A stretch of DNA of 32,332 bases from an uncultured Prevotellaceae bacterium (GTDB lineage: Bacteria > Bacteroidota > Bacteroidia > Bacteroidales > Bacteroidaceae), in contig CACYRS010000029.1 in NCBI GenBank assembly GCA_902776935.1, positions 1 to 32,332 on the forward strand, written 5' to 3'. The notes beneath the pieces are model-generated. The model ran no database searches. It saw only the letters and a program-made list of their open reading frames with translations, and had not been told where the DNA came from. A program made the position numbers and the translations under genes. Positions 24,980 to 32,278 of this stretch are shown piece by piece; within the stretch, counting starts at the first letter, position 1; every line of letters starts with the position of its first letter.

Positions 24980-26347
24980 ATGAATGCAAGAACATTTAGA
25001 ATAGGTGGAATCCACCCAGAAGAGAATAAACTCACTCACGAGGTAGCTACCAAGGTGGCAGCTCTCCCTAAGCAGGCCATCTTCCCTTTGAGCCAGCATA
25101 TCGGAGCCCCTGCAAAACCTGTAGTGGCCAAGGGTGACAAGGTAAAGGTAGGCACAATGATAGCCGAGGCAGGCGGATTCGTTTCTGCTCCTATTTTCTC
25201 ATCAGTAAGCGGAACTGTCTTTAAGATCGATACCGCTATCGATGCTACAGGCTATCGCAAGCCCGTTATTATAATTAATGTAGAGGGTGATGAGTGGGAA
25301 GAGAGTATCGACCGTTCTGACAAGCTCGAGACAGTAGAGGCTCATCCAGAGCTCACTCCCGAGGAGATTGTCAGTCGTATCAAGGATGCTGGTGTTGTAG
25401 GTATGGGTGGCGCTTGTTTCCCCACCTTCATCAAACTCACTCCTCCGCCGACCGCAAAGGCAGAGTGCGTGATTATCAATGCCGTAGAGTGCGAGCCATA
25501 TATCACAGCCGACTTCCGTCTGATGATGGAGCATGCTGATGAGATTCTTATTGGCCTCGAGCTCCTGATGATAGGCGCAAAGGTCACCACAGGCTATATC
25601 GGTATCGAGACCAACAAACCCGCTGCCATCGAACTGCTTACAAAGAAATGTGCAGAGAAGTTCGGAGGTTCGAAGTTCAACGTAGAAGTTGTTCCTTTGA
25701 AGCAGCGTTATCCTCAGGGCGGTGAGAAACAGCTCGTCGATGCTGTCATCCGTCGTCAGGTGCCTGCTCCTCCTGCCATCCCTGTGAATGTGGGTGCCAT
25801 CGTTCAGAACGTAGGTACAGCCTTTGCTGTCTATGAGGCAGTCATGAAGCATAAGCCTCTCTTTGAGCGTTACACCACCGTGACAGGTAAGCGTCTTGCC
25901 AATCCGGGCAACTTCCTCGTTCGTATGGGAACCCCGATGCAGGACCTTATCGATGCCTGTGGCGGTATGCCTGAGGGTGATAACAAACTGTTGGCAGGTG
26001 GTCCGATGATGGGTAAGGCCCTCACATCTACCGAGGTGCCCATCTGTAAGGGAACCAACTCTGTAACCATCATCTCCGACGAAGAAGCCCGTCGTAAGGA
26101 GCCACAGCCTTGTATCCGTTGTGCCAAGTGTGTAAGTGCTTGTCCGATGGGTCTTGAGCCTTATCTCCTTGCCAAGATCTCCGAGGTCAAGAACTGGGAG
26201 CGTGCCGAGAGTGAGGATATCGTCAGCTGTATCGAGTGTGGCTCGTGTCAGTTCACTTGTCCTGCCCATCGTCCTCTGCTCGACAATATCCGTCAGGGAA
26301 AGAGCACAGTAATGGGAATCATCCGCAGTCGTGCTGCTAAAAAGTAA
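24980..26347 (+). CDS. rnfC: Rnf electron transport complex subunit C
   Basis: This 455-residue peripheral subunit binds NADH and FMN and passes electrons to or from the iron-sulphur chain. The N-terminal part is the NQR/Rnf barrel-sandwich domain. The nucleotide and flavin region shows GMGGACFPTFIKL and NAVECEPYITADFRLM. Two C-terminal cluster motifs are CIRCAKCVSACPMGLEP and CIECGSCQFTCPAHRPL. The length fits RnfC without the long C-terminal extension of E. coli RsxC. It is 14 bases downstream of rnfB. Confidence 0.96.
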   Translation: MNARTFRIGGIHPEENKLTHEVATKVAALPKQAIFPLSQHIGAPAKPVVAKGDKVKVGTMIAEAGGFVSAPIFSSVSGTVFKIDTAIDATGYRKPVIIINVEGDEWEESIDRSDKLETVEAHPELTPEEIVSRIKDAGVVGMGGACFPTFIKLTPPPTAKAECVIINAVECEPYITADFRLMMEHADEILIGLELLMIGAKVTTGYIGIETNKPAAIELLTKKCAEKFGGSKFNVEVVPLKQRYPQGGEKQLVDAVIRRQVPAPPAIPVNVGAIVQNVGTAFAVYEAVMKHKPLFERYTTVTGKRLANPGNFLVRMGTPMQDLIDACGGMPEGDNKLLAGGPMMGKALTSTEVPICKGTNSVTIISDEEARRKEPQPCIRCAKCVSACPMGLEPYLLAKISEVKNWERAESEDIVSCIECGSCQFTCPAHRPLLDNIRQGKSTVMGIIRSRAAKK

Positions 26348-26369
26348 AAAGGTAAAAAAGTAAAAAGGT
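26339..26369 (+). repeat. two copies of AAAAAGTAAAAAGGT between rnfC and rnfD
   Basis: A 15-base unit is repeated with a 16-base period, beginning over the rnfC stop codon. A comparable spacer with three AGTTAA units (27377-27399) separates rnfD and rnfG. Both are purine-rich, and lie directly before start codons. Confidence 0.6.
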
Positions 26370-26379
26370 AAAAAATACA

Positions 26380-27378
26380 ATGGGAAAGTTAATTGTATCA
26401 TTATCGCCACATGCCCACGGAACCGACAGCGTAGAGCGCAACATGTACGGTGTTATCATCGCCCTGATGCCAGCATTGCTCGTGTCGTTTTATTTCTTCG
26501 GACTGGGTTCTGTTGTCGTAACGGCAACGAGTGTGGCAGCCTGCGTCTTCTTCGAGTGGGCTATCAGCAAGTATATTCTGAAACAGGAGCGTAACACCGT
26601 TCTCGACGGCTCTGCCATCCTCACGGGACTGCTCCTGGCATTCAACCTTCCTTCCAACCTCCCCATCTGGATCATCATCATCGGTGCCCTCTTCGCCATC
26701 GGTGTTGCCAAGATGACCTTCGGAGGTCTGGGAAATAATCTCTTCAATCCCGCATTGGTAGGACGTGCAGCTCTGCTCGTGGCCTTCCCTGCTCAGATGA
26801 CCACATGGCCGAAGGTAGGGCAGTTGGGTAGTTACCTCGATGCCGAGACAGGTGCCACACCTCTCTCTGTTATGAAGTGTGCCATCAAGAGTGGCGATGC
26901 CTCTGTCCTCGAGCAGCTGCCTTCATCGCTCGACCTCTTCCTCGGCAACCATCCCGACGGAGCCGGAGCGATGGGTGAGATCTGTGCCCTCGCACTTATC
27001 ATCGGACTGCTCTATATGCTTTGGAAGAAGATCATCACCTGGCATATCCCGGTCAGCATCCTCGGCACAGTATTCGTGTTCGCTGGTCTGCTGCATCTGG
27101 CTAATCCCGCATATGCCGACCCAATCTCAGTATTGCTCTCAGGAGGTCTGATGCTTGGTGCCATCTTCATGGCTACCGACTATGTCACCTCTCCGATGAC
27201 AGCCAAGGGTCAGATCATCTATGGTGTTGCCATCGGATTCCTCACAGTAGTGATCCGTAACTGGGGTGCTTATCCGGAGGGAATGTCGTTCGCTATCCTG
27301 ATCATGAACGCGTTTACACCTCTTATTAATAATTATGTTAAACCCAAGCGCTTCGGTGAGGTGCCGGCAAAACAGTAG
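26380..27378 (+). CDS. rnfD: Rnf electron transport complex subunit D
   Basis: This 332-residue NqrB/RnfD membrane subunit has about nine or ten hydrophobic segments. The flavin attachment motif is GATPLS, with the FMN-bearing threonine predicted at Thr160. Family segments such as GLGNNLFNPALVGRAALL and FMATDYVTSPMTAKGQIIYG are intact. It takes part in ion translocation across the inner membrane. The gene lies between rnfC and rnfG in the standard order and is preceded by a short tandem repeat spacer. Confidence 0.96.
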   Translation: MGKLIVSLSPHAHGTDSVERNMYGVIIALMPALLVSFYFFGLGSVVVTATSVAACVFFEWAISKYILKQERNTVLDGSAILTGLLLAFNLPSNLPIWIIIIGALFAIGVAKMTFGGLGNNLFNPALVGRAALLVAFPAQMTTWPKVGQLGSYLDAETGATPLSVMKCAIKSGDASVLEQLPSSLDLFLGNHPDGAGAMGEICALALIIGLLYMLWKKIITWHIPVSILGTVFVFAGLLHLANPAYADPISVLLSGGLMLGAIFMATDYVTSPMTAKGQIIYGVAIGFLTVVIRNWGAYPEGMSFAILIMNAFTPLINNYVKPKRFGEVPAKQ

Positions 27379-27405
27379 TTAAGTAGTTAAAGAAGTTAAG
27401 GAGTT

Positions 27406-28035
27406 ATGAAGAAATTAGAATCATCTTTGACTAATATGGTGCTGGTGCTCACAGGAGTGGCAGTCATCATGGGTGGTATCCTTGCTTATGTGAACCATCT
27501 CACAGAAGGTCCTATCAACGACCAGAAGGCGAAGGCTCTGGCCGATGGTATCCAGACGGTGATGTGTGTCGACGGCCTTAAGGTGGCCAAGACCGATACC
27601 GTTCGCCAGAACGATGCCAAGGGCAAGGAACTTATATATATCATATATCAGACTCAGGACGCTCAGGGTAAGGATCTCGGAGCAGCTGTCGAGAGCACCA
27701 CAGGTGGTTTCGGTGGCGACCTGAAGGTTCTCGTGGGCTTCGATACAGAAGGGAAAATCCTCGGATATACCCTGCTCGAACATGCTGAGACCCCAGGACT
27801 CGGTGCAAAGGCCGACAAATGGTTCCAGAAGGGCGAGAAGGGCGATATCATCGGCAAGGACCCGAAGGAGCCTCTGACAGTATCCAAGGACGGTGGAAAG
27901 GTTGACGCCATCACGGCTTCTACCATCACCAGCCGTGCTTTCCTTCTCGCAGTAAACAATGCTTATAATGCCTACAAGGCCACCCCAGCTGCCGATACAG
28001 CCACAGGTGCCACAAAACAAGTAAAGGAGGATTAG
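27406..28035 (+). CDS. rnfG: Rnf electron transport complex subunit G
   Basis: This 209-residue subunit has one N-terminal membrane helix (residues 10-28, TNMVLVLTGVAVIMGGILA) and a periplasmic FMN domain. The flavin motif reads TASTIT, with Thr175 as the likely FMN attachment site. The usual form is (S/T)GATxT, so the alanine-threonine pair is changed to serine-threonine, a mild deviation. The stretch EHAETPGLGAKAD matches the family. The C-terminus is an alanine/threonine-rich tail. rnfE begins three bases after the stop. Confidence 0.95.
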   Translation: MKKLESSLTNMVLVLTGVAVIMGGILAYVNHLTEGPINDQKAKALADGIQTVMCVDGLKVAKTDTVRQNDAKGKELIYIIYQTQDAQGKDLGAAVESTTGGFGGDLKVLVGFDTEGKILGYTLLEHAETPGLGAKADKWFQKGEKGDIIGKDPKEPLTVSKDGGKVDAITASTITSRAFLLAVNNAYNAYKATPAADTATGATKQVKED

Positions 28036-28038
28036 TAT

Positions 28039-28623
28039 ATGAACGCTATACAGATTATTAAGAATGGCATCATCAAGGAGAACCCTACGTTTGTCCTGAT
28101 GCTCGGTATGTGTCCTACGCTGGCCACTACCACCTCAGCCATGAACGGTATGTCGATGGGGCTGGCCACGATGGCAGTACTCATCTGTACGAATGTCGTT
28201 ATATCATGCCTGAAGTCCATCACTCCTGACAAGGTGCGCATCCCGGTCTTCATCGTGGTAATCGCCGCCTTCGTGACAATCCTTCAGATGGTTATCAAGG
28301 CTTATCTGCCCGACATCGATGCATCGCTGGGATTGTTTATCCCTCTGATCGTTGTTAACTGTATCATCCTCGGACGTGCGGAGGCTTTCGCAGCCAAGAA
28401 CTCGCCCGTGGCATCTCTCTTCGACGGTATAGGTATCGGCCTCGGATTCACTCTGGGTCTTACTCTGCTGGGCATCTGCCGTGAGCTTCTCGGCAATGGC
28501 AGCATCTTCGGTGCGACCCTCCTGCCCGAGACTTACAACATCCTGCTCTTCGTGCTGCCTCCAGGTGCTTTCATCACCCTCGGCTTCCTCATCGCTATCG
28601 TCAACAAACTTAGAAACGCTTAA
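28039..28623 (+). CDS. rnfE: Rnf electron transport complex subunit E
   Basis: This 194-residue protein has six predicted membrane helices and is paralogous to RnfA. RnfA and RnfE together hold an intramembrane 2Fe-2S cluster; the corresponding cysteines here are in LMLGMCPTLATT and VVNCIILGRAEAFA. The family segment GIGLGFTLGLTLLGICRELLG is present. The length is slightly shorter than E. coli RsxE. It is three bases from both neighbours, rnfG and rnfA. Confidence 0.96.
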   Translation: MNAIQIIKNGIIKENPTFVLMLGMCPTLATTTSAMNGMSMGLATMAVLICTNVVISCLKSITPDKVRIPVFIVVIAAFVTILQMVIKAYLPDIDASLGLFIPLIVVNCIILGRAEAFAAKNSPVASLFDGIGIGLGFTLGLTLLGICRELLGNGSIFGATLLPETYNILLFVLPPGAFITLGFLIAIVNKLRNA

Positions 28624-28626
28624 GAT

Positions 28627-29229
28627 ATGGAATACGTACTTATATTTATCTCCGCCATTTTCGTGAACAACATCGTGTTGTCACAGTTCCTCGGCATCTG
28701 TCCGTTCCTTGGCGTATCAAAGAAGATTGACACCTCGCTGGGAATGTCGGCAGCGGTAGCCTTCGTGCTTACCCTCGCCACCATCGTTACCTGGCTGGTT
28801 CAGAAATATGTGCTCGATGCCTTCGGCCTGCAGTATCTGCAGACGATAGCCTTCATCCTCGTCATCGCATCGCTGGTGCAGATGGTAGAGATTGTGCTTA
28901 AGAAGGTGTCACCGGCATTGTATCAGGCTCTCGGTATCTTCCTGCCTCTTATCACGACCAACTGTGCCGTGCTTGGTGTTGCCATCCTCTGTATACAGAA
29001 GGATTATAATCTGCTTCAGAGCGTGGTCTATGCCTTCTCTACAGCCATTGGCTTTGGAGTGGCTCTGACGGTTTTTGCCGGCATGCGTGAGCAGCTCGAA
29101 CTGGTAAAGATTCCAAAGGGCATGCAGGGTATGGCTATCGTGATGCTCTCTGCCGGACTTCTGAGTCTCGCCTTCATGGGATTCTCTGGTGTCGACGGAG
29201 GACTGAAGATTCTCTTCGGACTCGATTAA
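28627..29229 (+). CDS. rnfA: Rnf electron transport complex subunit A
   Basis: This 200-residue protein has six membrane helices. The conserved start MEYVLIFISAIFVNNIVLSQ is followed by FLGICPFLGVSKK, whose cysteine, with that of TTNCAVLGVAI, serves the shared membrane 2Fe-2S site. It is the last gene of the operon, and a strong terminator follows 23 bases after the stop. The order rseC-B-C-D-G-E-A is the normal Bacteroidota arrangement, and no subunit is missing or broken. Confidence 0.97.
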   Translation: MEYVLIFISAIFVNNIVLSQFLGICPFLGVSKKIDTSLGMSAAVAFVLTLATIVTWLVQKYVLDAFGLQYLQTIAFILVIASLVQMVEIVLKKVSPALYQALGIFLPLITTNCAVLGVAILCIQKDYNLLQSVVYAFSTAIGFGVALTVFAGMREQLELVKIPKGMQGMAIVMLSAGLLSLAFMGFSGVDGGLKILFGLD

Positions 29230-29252
29230 AAAATATTGTGTGATTAGGTCAG

Positions 29253-29291
29253 ATGAGAGGCATTCCGAAAGTGGGGTGCCTCTCATTTTTT
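29253..29291 (+). terminator. terminator of the rnf operon
   Basis: ATGAGAGGCA and TGCCTCTCAT form a perfect 10-bp stem with a 14-base loop, followed by TTTTT on the plus strand. Confidence 0.85.
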
Positions 29292-29385
29292 CATCGTAAA
29301 TCTTGGCTATAATCTCTGATTTTTACCTCAAAACACGTGTTTTTCGGACTTTTTGAAAGATTTTTTGAAAAAAGTTTGCGAAATA

Positions 29386-29417
29386 TTTGGTGGGTTCGAA
29401 AAAAGTGTGTACCTTTG
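29386..29417 (+). promoter_or_regulatory. promoter of the tRNA unit
   Basis: TTTG (29386-29389) and TACCTTTG (29410-29417) stand exactly 20 bases apart, followed by CACCCGC. The predicted start is near 29424, about 45 bases before the tRNA-Ser-like sequence. Bases 29292-29385 hold only an A/T-rich stretch and the palindrome AAAACACGTGTTTT at 29330-29343. Confidence 0.75.
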
Positions 29418-29468
29418 CACCCGCAATCAAGGAGATAACCCCACGGTTTCGAACTCCAGGGTCCTTTT

Positions 29469-29556
29469 GGAAGGATGGGTGAGTGGCTGAAACCAGCAGT
29501 TTGCTAAACTGCCGTACGGGTTCCCGTACCGGGGGTTCGAATCCGAAAGCGTTCTT
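29469..29556 (+). pseudogene. tRNA-Ser (GCT) with altered 3' end, probably non-functional
   Basis: The 5' three quarters is a clear serine tRNA: acceptor strand GGAAGGA, D arm GGT ... ACC, anticodon stem GCAGT-TTGCTAA-ACTGC with anticodon GCT (29503-29505), and a long variable arm GTACGGG-TT-CCCGTAC. The T loop is TTCGAAT, preceded by GGGGG. The matching strand should be CCCCC or similar but reads CCGAA, so only two T-stem pairs form. No TCCTTCC-like strand follows to close the acceptor stem. The last 15-20 bases are therefore replaced. It still sits between a full promoter and an intact tRNA-Glu. An automatic tRNA caller may still report it. Confidence 0.6.
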
Positions 29557-29566
29557 TAAAAATGTT

Positions 29567-29638
29567 GGTCGATTCATCTAATGGTTAGGATACAAGATTC
29601 TCAATCTTGGCATAGGGGTTCGATTCCCCTATCGACTA
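29567..29638 (+). tRNA. tRNA-Glu (CTC)
   Basis: The acceptor stem pairs GGTCGAT with ATCGACT (one G-T). The anticodon stem CAAGA/TCTTG encloses TTCTCAA with anticodon CTC at 29600-29602. The T arm AGGGG-TTCGATT-CCCCT is perfect. The 72-base length is normal for Glu, and no CCA is encoded. It seems to be transcribed from the promoter at 29386-29417 through the tRNA-Ser remnant, and is followed by a terminator. Confidence 0.93.
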
Positions 29639-29644
29639 CAAAGA

Positions 29645-29669
29645 AGCGCTGAATATCAGCGCTTTTTTT
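29645..29669 (+). terminator. terminator after tRNA-Glu
   Basis: AGCGCTGA and TCAGCGCT form a perfect 8-bp stem with a three-base loop, followed by a run of seven T. It lies ten bases before the stop codon of the convergent antiporter gene. Confidence 0.85.
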
Positions 29670-29678
29670 GTGTCTTTA

Positions 29679-31028
29679 TTATTTCTTGTTTTCATCATGA
29701 GCACTCATGTTCTTGATAAAGAGATTCACCAGATGCTTGGTGATGAAAGTATGCCTAACGGCGTGGCGCGCCTTGTCGGCAATCGACGGACCGTCAGAAG
29801 GTTTAGCCGCCTCTGCCTCCGCTTCTGCCACCTGCTGCTCACGCTTGTCGATCTTGGCGCGCAAGCCCGCTGAAGCATGATTATAAAGGAAGTTATAGCA
29901 GGGCAGGGTAGCCTTCATGATATAAGGCGTGAGGAAGGTGGTAACCACGCTCGATGCCACGATGATAGGATAGAGAATAGGATCGAGAACTCCCAGGCTG
30001 GTACCCAGCGATGCGATGATGAACGAGAACTCGCCTATCTGCACAAACGAGAAGCTTGTAAGCATCGAGTCGCGCATCGTCTGACCGCCCCACCAGCAAC
30101 CCAAGGTGCCAAAGAGAATCATTCCGATGATTATTATCAGGCTCACATATACGATGCTCACCCAATACTCCGACAATGTCGACGGGTCAATCAGCATGCC
30201 CACGGAGATGAAGAAGATGGCAGCAAAGACATTCTTCAGCGGAGACATCAGCTTCTCGATACGATGCGACTCCACCGTCTCGGCGAGGATGGAACCCATC
30301 ACGAAAGCACCGAGAGCACTACTGAATCCAGCCTCCTCGGCCGTAAGCACCATGCCAAGGCACAGACCCAGGGCGAGGATGATAAGCGTCTCGTCGTTCA
30401 GATGTTTCTTCACCTTGCGTATCAGAGTCGGGATAATAAGTATTCCTGTGATAAACCATGCGGCGAGCGTGATGGCCAGAACGAGCACTTTGTTGAGCAG
30501 TTCGCCACCTTCAAACTGATGGCGGATGGCTATACTGGAGAGCAGCACCATCAGCACCACAGCCACCACATCCTCTACTATCAGGATACTTGTGGCACCC
30601 TTGACGAAACGCTCATTCTTCATGCCAGCCTCGTCGATGGCCTTCATCACAATGGTGGTGCTCGACATACAAAGCATACCCGCCAGGAAAAGGGAATTGA
30701 CCATATCAAACTTAGCATCCGTTCCCACGAGATAGCCCAGCAGCATCATGCCACCGATGATGGTCATTGCGCCTATTGCCGCCACCTTGCCGCTGCTGAT
30801 GAGGTTCTTCAGACGGAACTCCAGTCCGATGCAGAACAAGACGAACAGCACGCCGATATCGCCCCACGCCTTTACGTTAGCCTCATTTACGAGAGTCTCA
30901 CCGAAGAGATGCGGACCTACCAGTACGCCTGCAACGATATATCCCAGCACCACAGGCTGCTTTATCAACTTAAACAGTATACTGACCACAGCGGCCGTAA
31001 TCATCAAAATGTATAGGTCTTGTACCAT
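29679..31028 (-). CDS. cation/proton antiporter, CPA2 family
   Basis: This 449-residue membrane protein is a Kef/NapA-type monovalent cation:proton antiporter of the CPA2 family with about 12 helices. Typical segments are KQPVVLGYIVAGVLVGP near the N-terminus, GLEFRLKNL, LFLAGMLCMSSTTIVMKA, and AFVMGSILAET. There is no C-terminal TrkA-N/RCK nucleotide-binding domain; instead a short charged tail (AEAEAEAAKPSDGPS and on) of about 60 residues follows. I start at ATG 31028 (MVQDLYIL), about 16 bases after the predicted transcription start. A longer frame to a TTG at 31094 would begin upstream of the promoter and is rejected. It may balance ions next to the Rnf pump. Confidence 0.9.
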   Translation of the reverse strand: MVQDLYILMITAAVVSILFKLIKQPVVLGYIVAGVLVGPHLFGETLVNEANVKAWGDIGVLFVLFCIGLEFRLKNLISSGKVAAIGAMTIIGGMMLLGYLVGTDAKFDMVNSLFLAGMLCMSSTTIVMKAIDEAGMKNERFVKGATSILIVEDVVAVVLMVLLSSIAIRHQFEGGELLNKVLVLAITLAAWFITGILIIPTLIRKVKKHLNDETLIILALGLCLGMVLTAEEAGFSSALGAFVMGSILAETVESHRIEKLMSPLKNVFAAIFFISVGMLIDPSTLSEYWVSIVYVSLIIIIGMILFGTLGCWWGGQTMRDSMLTSFSFVQIGEFSFIIASLGTSLGVLDPILYPIIVASSVVTTFLTPYIMKATLPCYNFLYNHASAGLRAKIDKREQQVAEAEAEAAKPSDGPSIADKARHAVRHTFITKHLVNLFIKNMSAHDENKK

Positions 31029-31049
31029 ATTAATAATATTTATACGGTG

Positions 31050-31081
31050 CAAATATACAAAACATTTTTTAATTCCGCAAA
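31050..31081 (-). promoter_or_regulatory. promoter of the antiporter gene
   Basis: On the minus strand TTTG (31078-31081) and TATATTTG (31050-31057) are 20 bases apart, followed by CACCG. Confidence 0.7.
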
Positions 31082-31154
31082 AAAAAAAACACAATTTTTT
31101 TTAAAAGTTTGCCATTTCATCACACGGAGACAGGCACATTGTGAGGTAATAAAG

Positions 31155-31183
31155 AAAAAGGCGACAGCCTGATGGCTGCCACC
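31155..31183 (-). terminator. terminator of the HU-like gene
   Basis: On the minus strand GGTGGCAGCC and GGCTGTCGCC form an imperfect stem (with wobble pairing) and a four-base loop, followed by TTTTTC. It lies 30 bases after the HU-like stop codon. Confidence 0.7.
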
Positions 31184-31212
31184 TTTGGTCTGGAGGTCTT
31201 GACAGATTCTGA

Positions 31213-32028
31213 TCAGTTGCCCGTCTCGAATCCGCCGCTGCCTACGTTGCTGCCGTTCTTGGTGAAGACCTTGGTGGCAGCCTCGCTCGATACACCGTTC
31301 TTGATGGCGATAGCCTTAACGGTAGTGGTATCACTCAGAGTGATTGCCTCGCTGTACAGACTGCTCTCTGCATTAGGAGCGGTGCCGTCTGTGGTGTAGC
31401 GAATCTCCGCGTCTGCTGGACCGCTGATGCTTACCTGAGTACTCTCGTCAAACGGAGTCTCTCCGCTAATCACCGGAGCCTCTACGGTCTCTGTCTCTGA
31501 GCCTGTGCCTCCGGTCTCTGAGCCTGTCGAAGAGCCGCCCTGCTCTGAACCTGAGCCGTTCTGCTGAGAGCTTCCGCCCCCTTCATCATCATTACCCGAT
31601 GACAGCAGGCTCTTGACATTAACGAACTCTGCCTTCTTGATAAACTCACGGCTTGAGATGTTGTCCTCGGCTGTCTGGTCAGGAAGGAAACGGATGTGAA
31701 GAGCCTTCAGGTGCTGGTTCACGTTGAAGTCAGCCTCCTTCTCGGCACCGCCCTTCTCGCACTCAGCGGTCAGGTAGAACGTGCCCAGTCCGGCAATCTT
31801 CACCTTCTTCGACTCCAGGAGCATCTCAAGCAGGCAGTTCTTGAACTTGACCATGACACCTTCAACCACGTCCTGTGTGAATACAGAGCCATGTTCGGCG
31901 ATGTGCTTGGCGAGCTTGGTCAGACTCAGGGTCTCGATACTTTTGAGGCGGGCGTACCACTTCCCGTACATCGCAGACTCACTGTCCTTGATGTCATTCT
32001 GATAAACCTCGTAAAGAATTTTACTCAT
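31213..32028 (-). CDS. HU-like DNA-binding protein with chitobiase-type C-terminal domain
   Basis: Residues 1-125 of this 271-residue protein resemble the Bacteroidota HU-like family, with two N-terminal helices (LTKLAKHIAEHGSVFT, VEGVMVKFKNCLLEMLLE) and the strand turn KVKIAGLGTFYLT. Residues 144-184 are a low-complexity Gly/Ser/Glu linker. Residues 185-258 match the chitobiase/beta-hexosaminidase C-terminal repeat (CHB_HEX_C_1), with the signature YTTDGTAPNAESSLY. The end is a Gly/Asn tail. There is no signal peptide, so this otherwise extracellular-type domain is expected in the cytosol on a nucleoid protein. Such fusions occur in Prevotella and Bacteroides, but I know of no assigned function. 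Confidence 0.87.
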   Translation of the reverse strand: MSKILYEVYQNDIKDSESAMYGKWYARLKSIETLSLTKLAKHIAEHGSVFTQDVVEGVMVKFKNCLLEMLLESKKVKIAGLGTFYLTAECEKGGAEKEADFNVNQHLKALHIRFLPDQTAEDNISSREFIKKAEFVNVKSLLSSGNDDEGGGSSQQNGSGSEQGGSSTGSETGGTGSETETVEAPVISGETPFDESTQVSISGPADAEIRYTTDGTAPNAESSLYSEAITLSDTTTVKAIAIKNGVSSEAATKVFTKNGSNVGSGGFETGN

Positions 32029-32062
32029 GGTATGAGATTATTAAGTGAAACATAATCCAGAT

Positions 32063-32075
32063 CAGGATTTTCCTG
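32063..32075. other. 13-base hairpin in the HU-like gene leader
   Basis: CAGGA and TCCTG form a perfect stem around TTT in the untranslated leader of the HU-like message, which seems to start near 32082. Confidence 0.3.
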
Positions 32076-32088
32076 TCTTTCTATGCTA

Positions 32089-32096
32089 CAAATGTA
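32089..32096 (-). promoter_or_regulatory. -7 element of the HU-like gene
   Basis: The minus strand reads TACATTTG followed by TAGC. The leader would be about 53 bases. No -33 TTTG is found. Confidence 0.5.
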
Positions 32097-32118
32097 TATA
32101 AAAATCGCGAATTATAAG

Positions 32119-32278
32119 CCAGTCAAGATAAAAAACTGAAATAAATTATCTCGAATCTGGTAGGAAATCAAGGCTCACATGCAATTCTTTGTCCTAAATG
32201 AGTGCTCGAAGCACAATTTTTATTATCTTTGAAGAGGTATTAAGAATCATTGTTTAATCCTCAAATGTATGTAGGCTT
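32119..32278 (+). other. non-coding 5' end of an IS110 element, possible bridge RNA
   Basis: This non-coding stretch precedes the transposase start. It contains an extended stem with internal loops at 32119-32160: CCAG and AGATAA pair with TTATCT and CTGG. It also holds the hairpin GTGCT-CGA-AGCAC near 32202-32214. A -7 element TATCTTTG is at 32224-32231. In the IS110 group the segment upstream of the transposase encodes the bridge RNA that pairs with target and donor DNA. The left end of the element cannot be placed from this sequence. Confidence 0.3.
32224..32231 (+). promoter_or_regulatory. -7 element before the IS110 transposase
   Basis: TATCTTTG matches TAnnTTTG and lies 47 bases upstream of the transposase ATG. 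Confidence 0.4.

Noticed and set aside
25202-26410. A 402-codon open frame antisense to rnfC.
   Set aside because: The sense frame encodes a complete RnfC with all cluster motifs; the antisense reading is full of threonine, leucine and histidine, typical of a shadow frame.
29330-29343. Perfect 14-base palindrome AAAACACGTGTTTT between the rnf terminator and the tRNA promoter.
   Set aside because: It lies 42 bases or more upstream of the -33 box with no second copy nearby; in A/T-rich DNA it may be chance.
29425-29556. A permuted tRNA gene, because TCCTTTT directly before GGAAGGA can pair with it and an upstream segment resembles a T arm.
   Set aside because: There is no intervening sequence between the two strands, and the downstream part carries its own T loop, so the arrangement does not fit known permuted tRNAs.
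29877-31016. A 379-codon open frame antisense to the antiporter.
   Set aside because: It is the complement of membrane-helix codons, giving a His/Gln/Asp-rich product without any recognisable domain.
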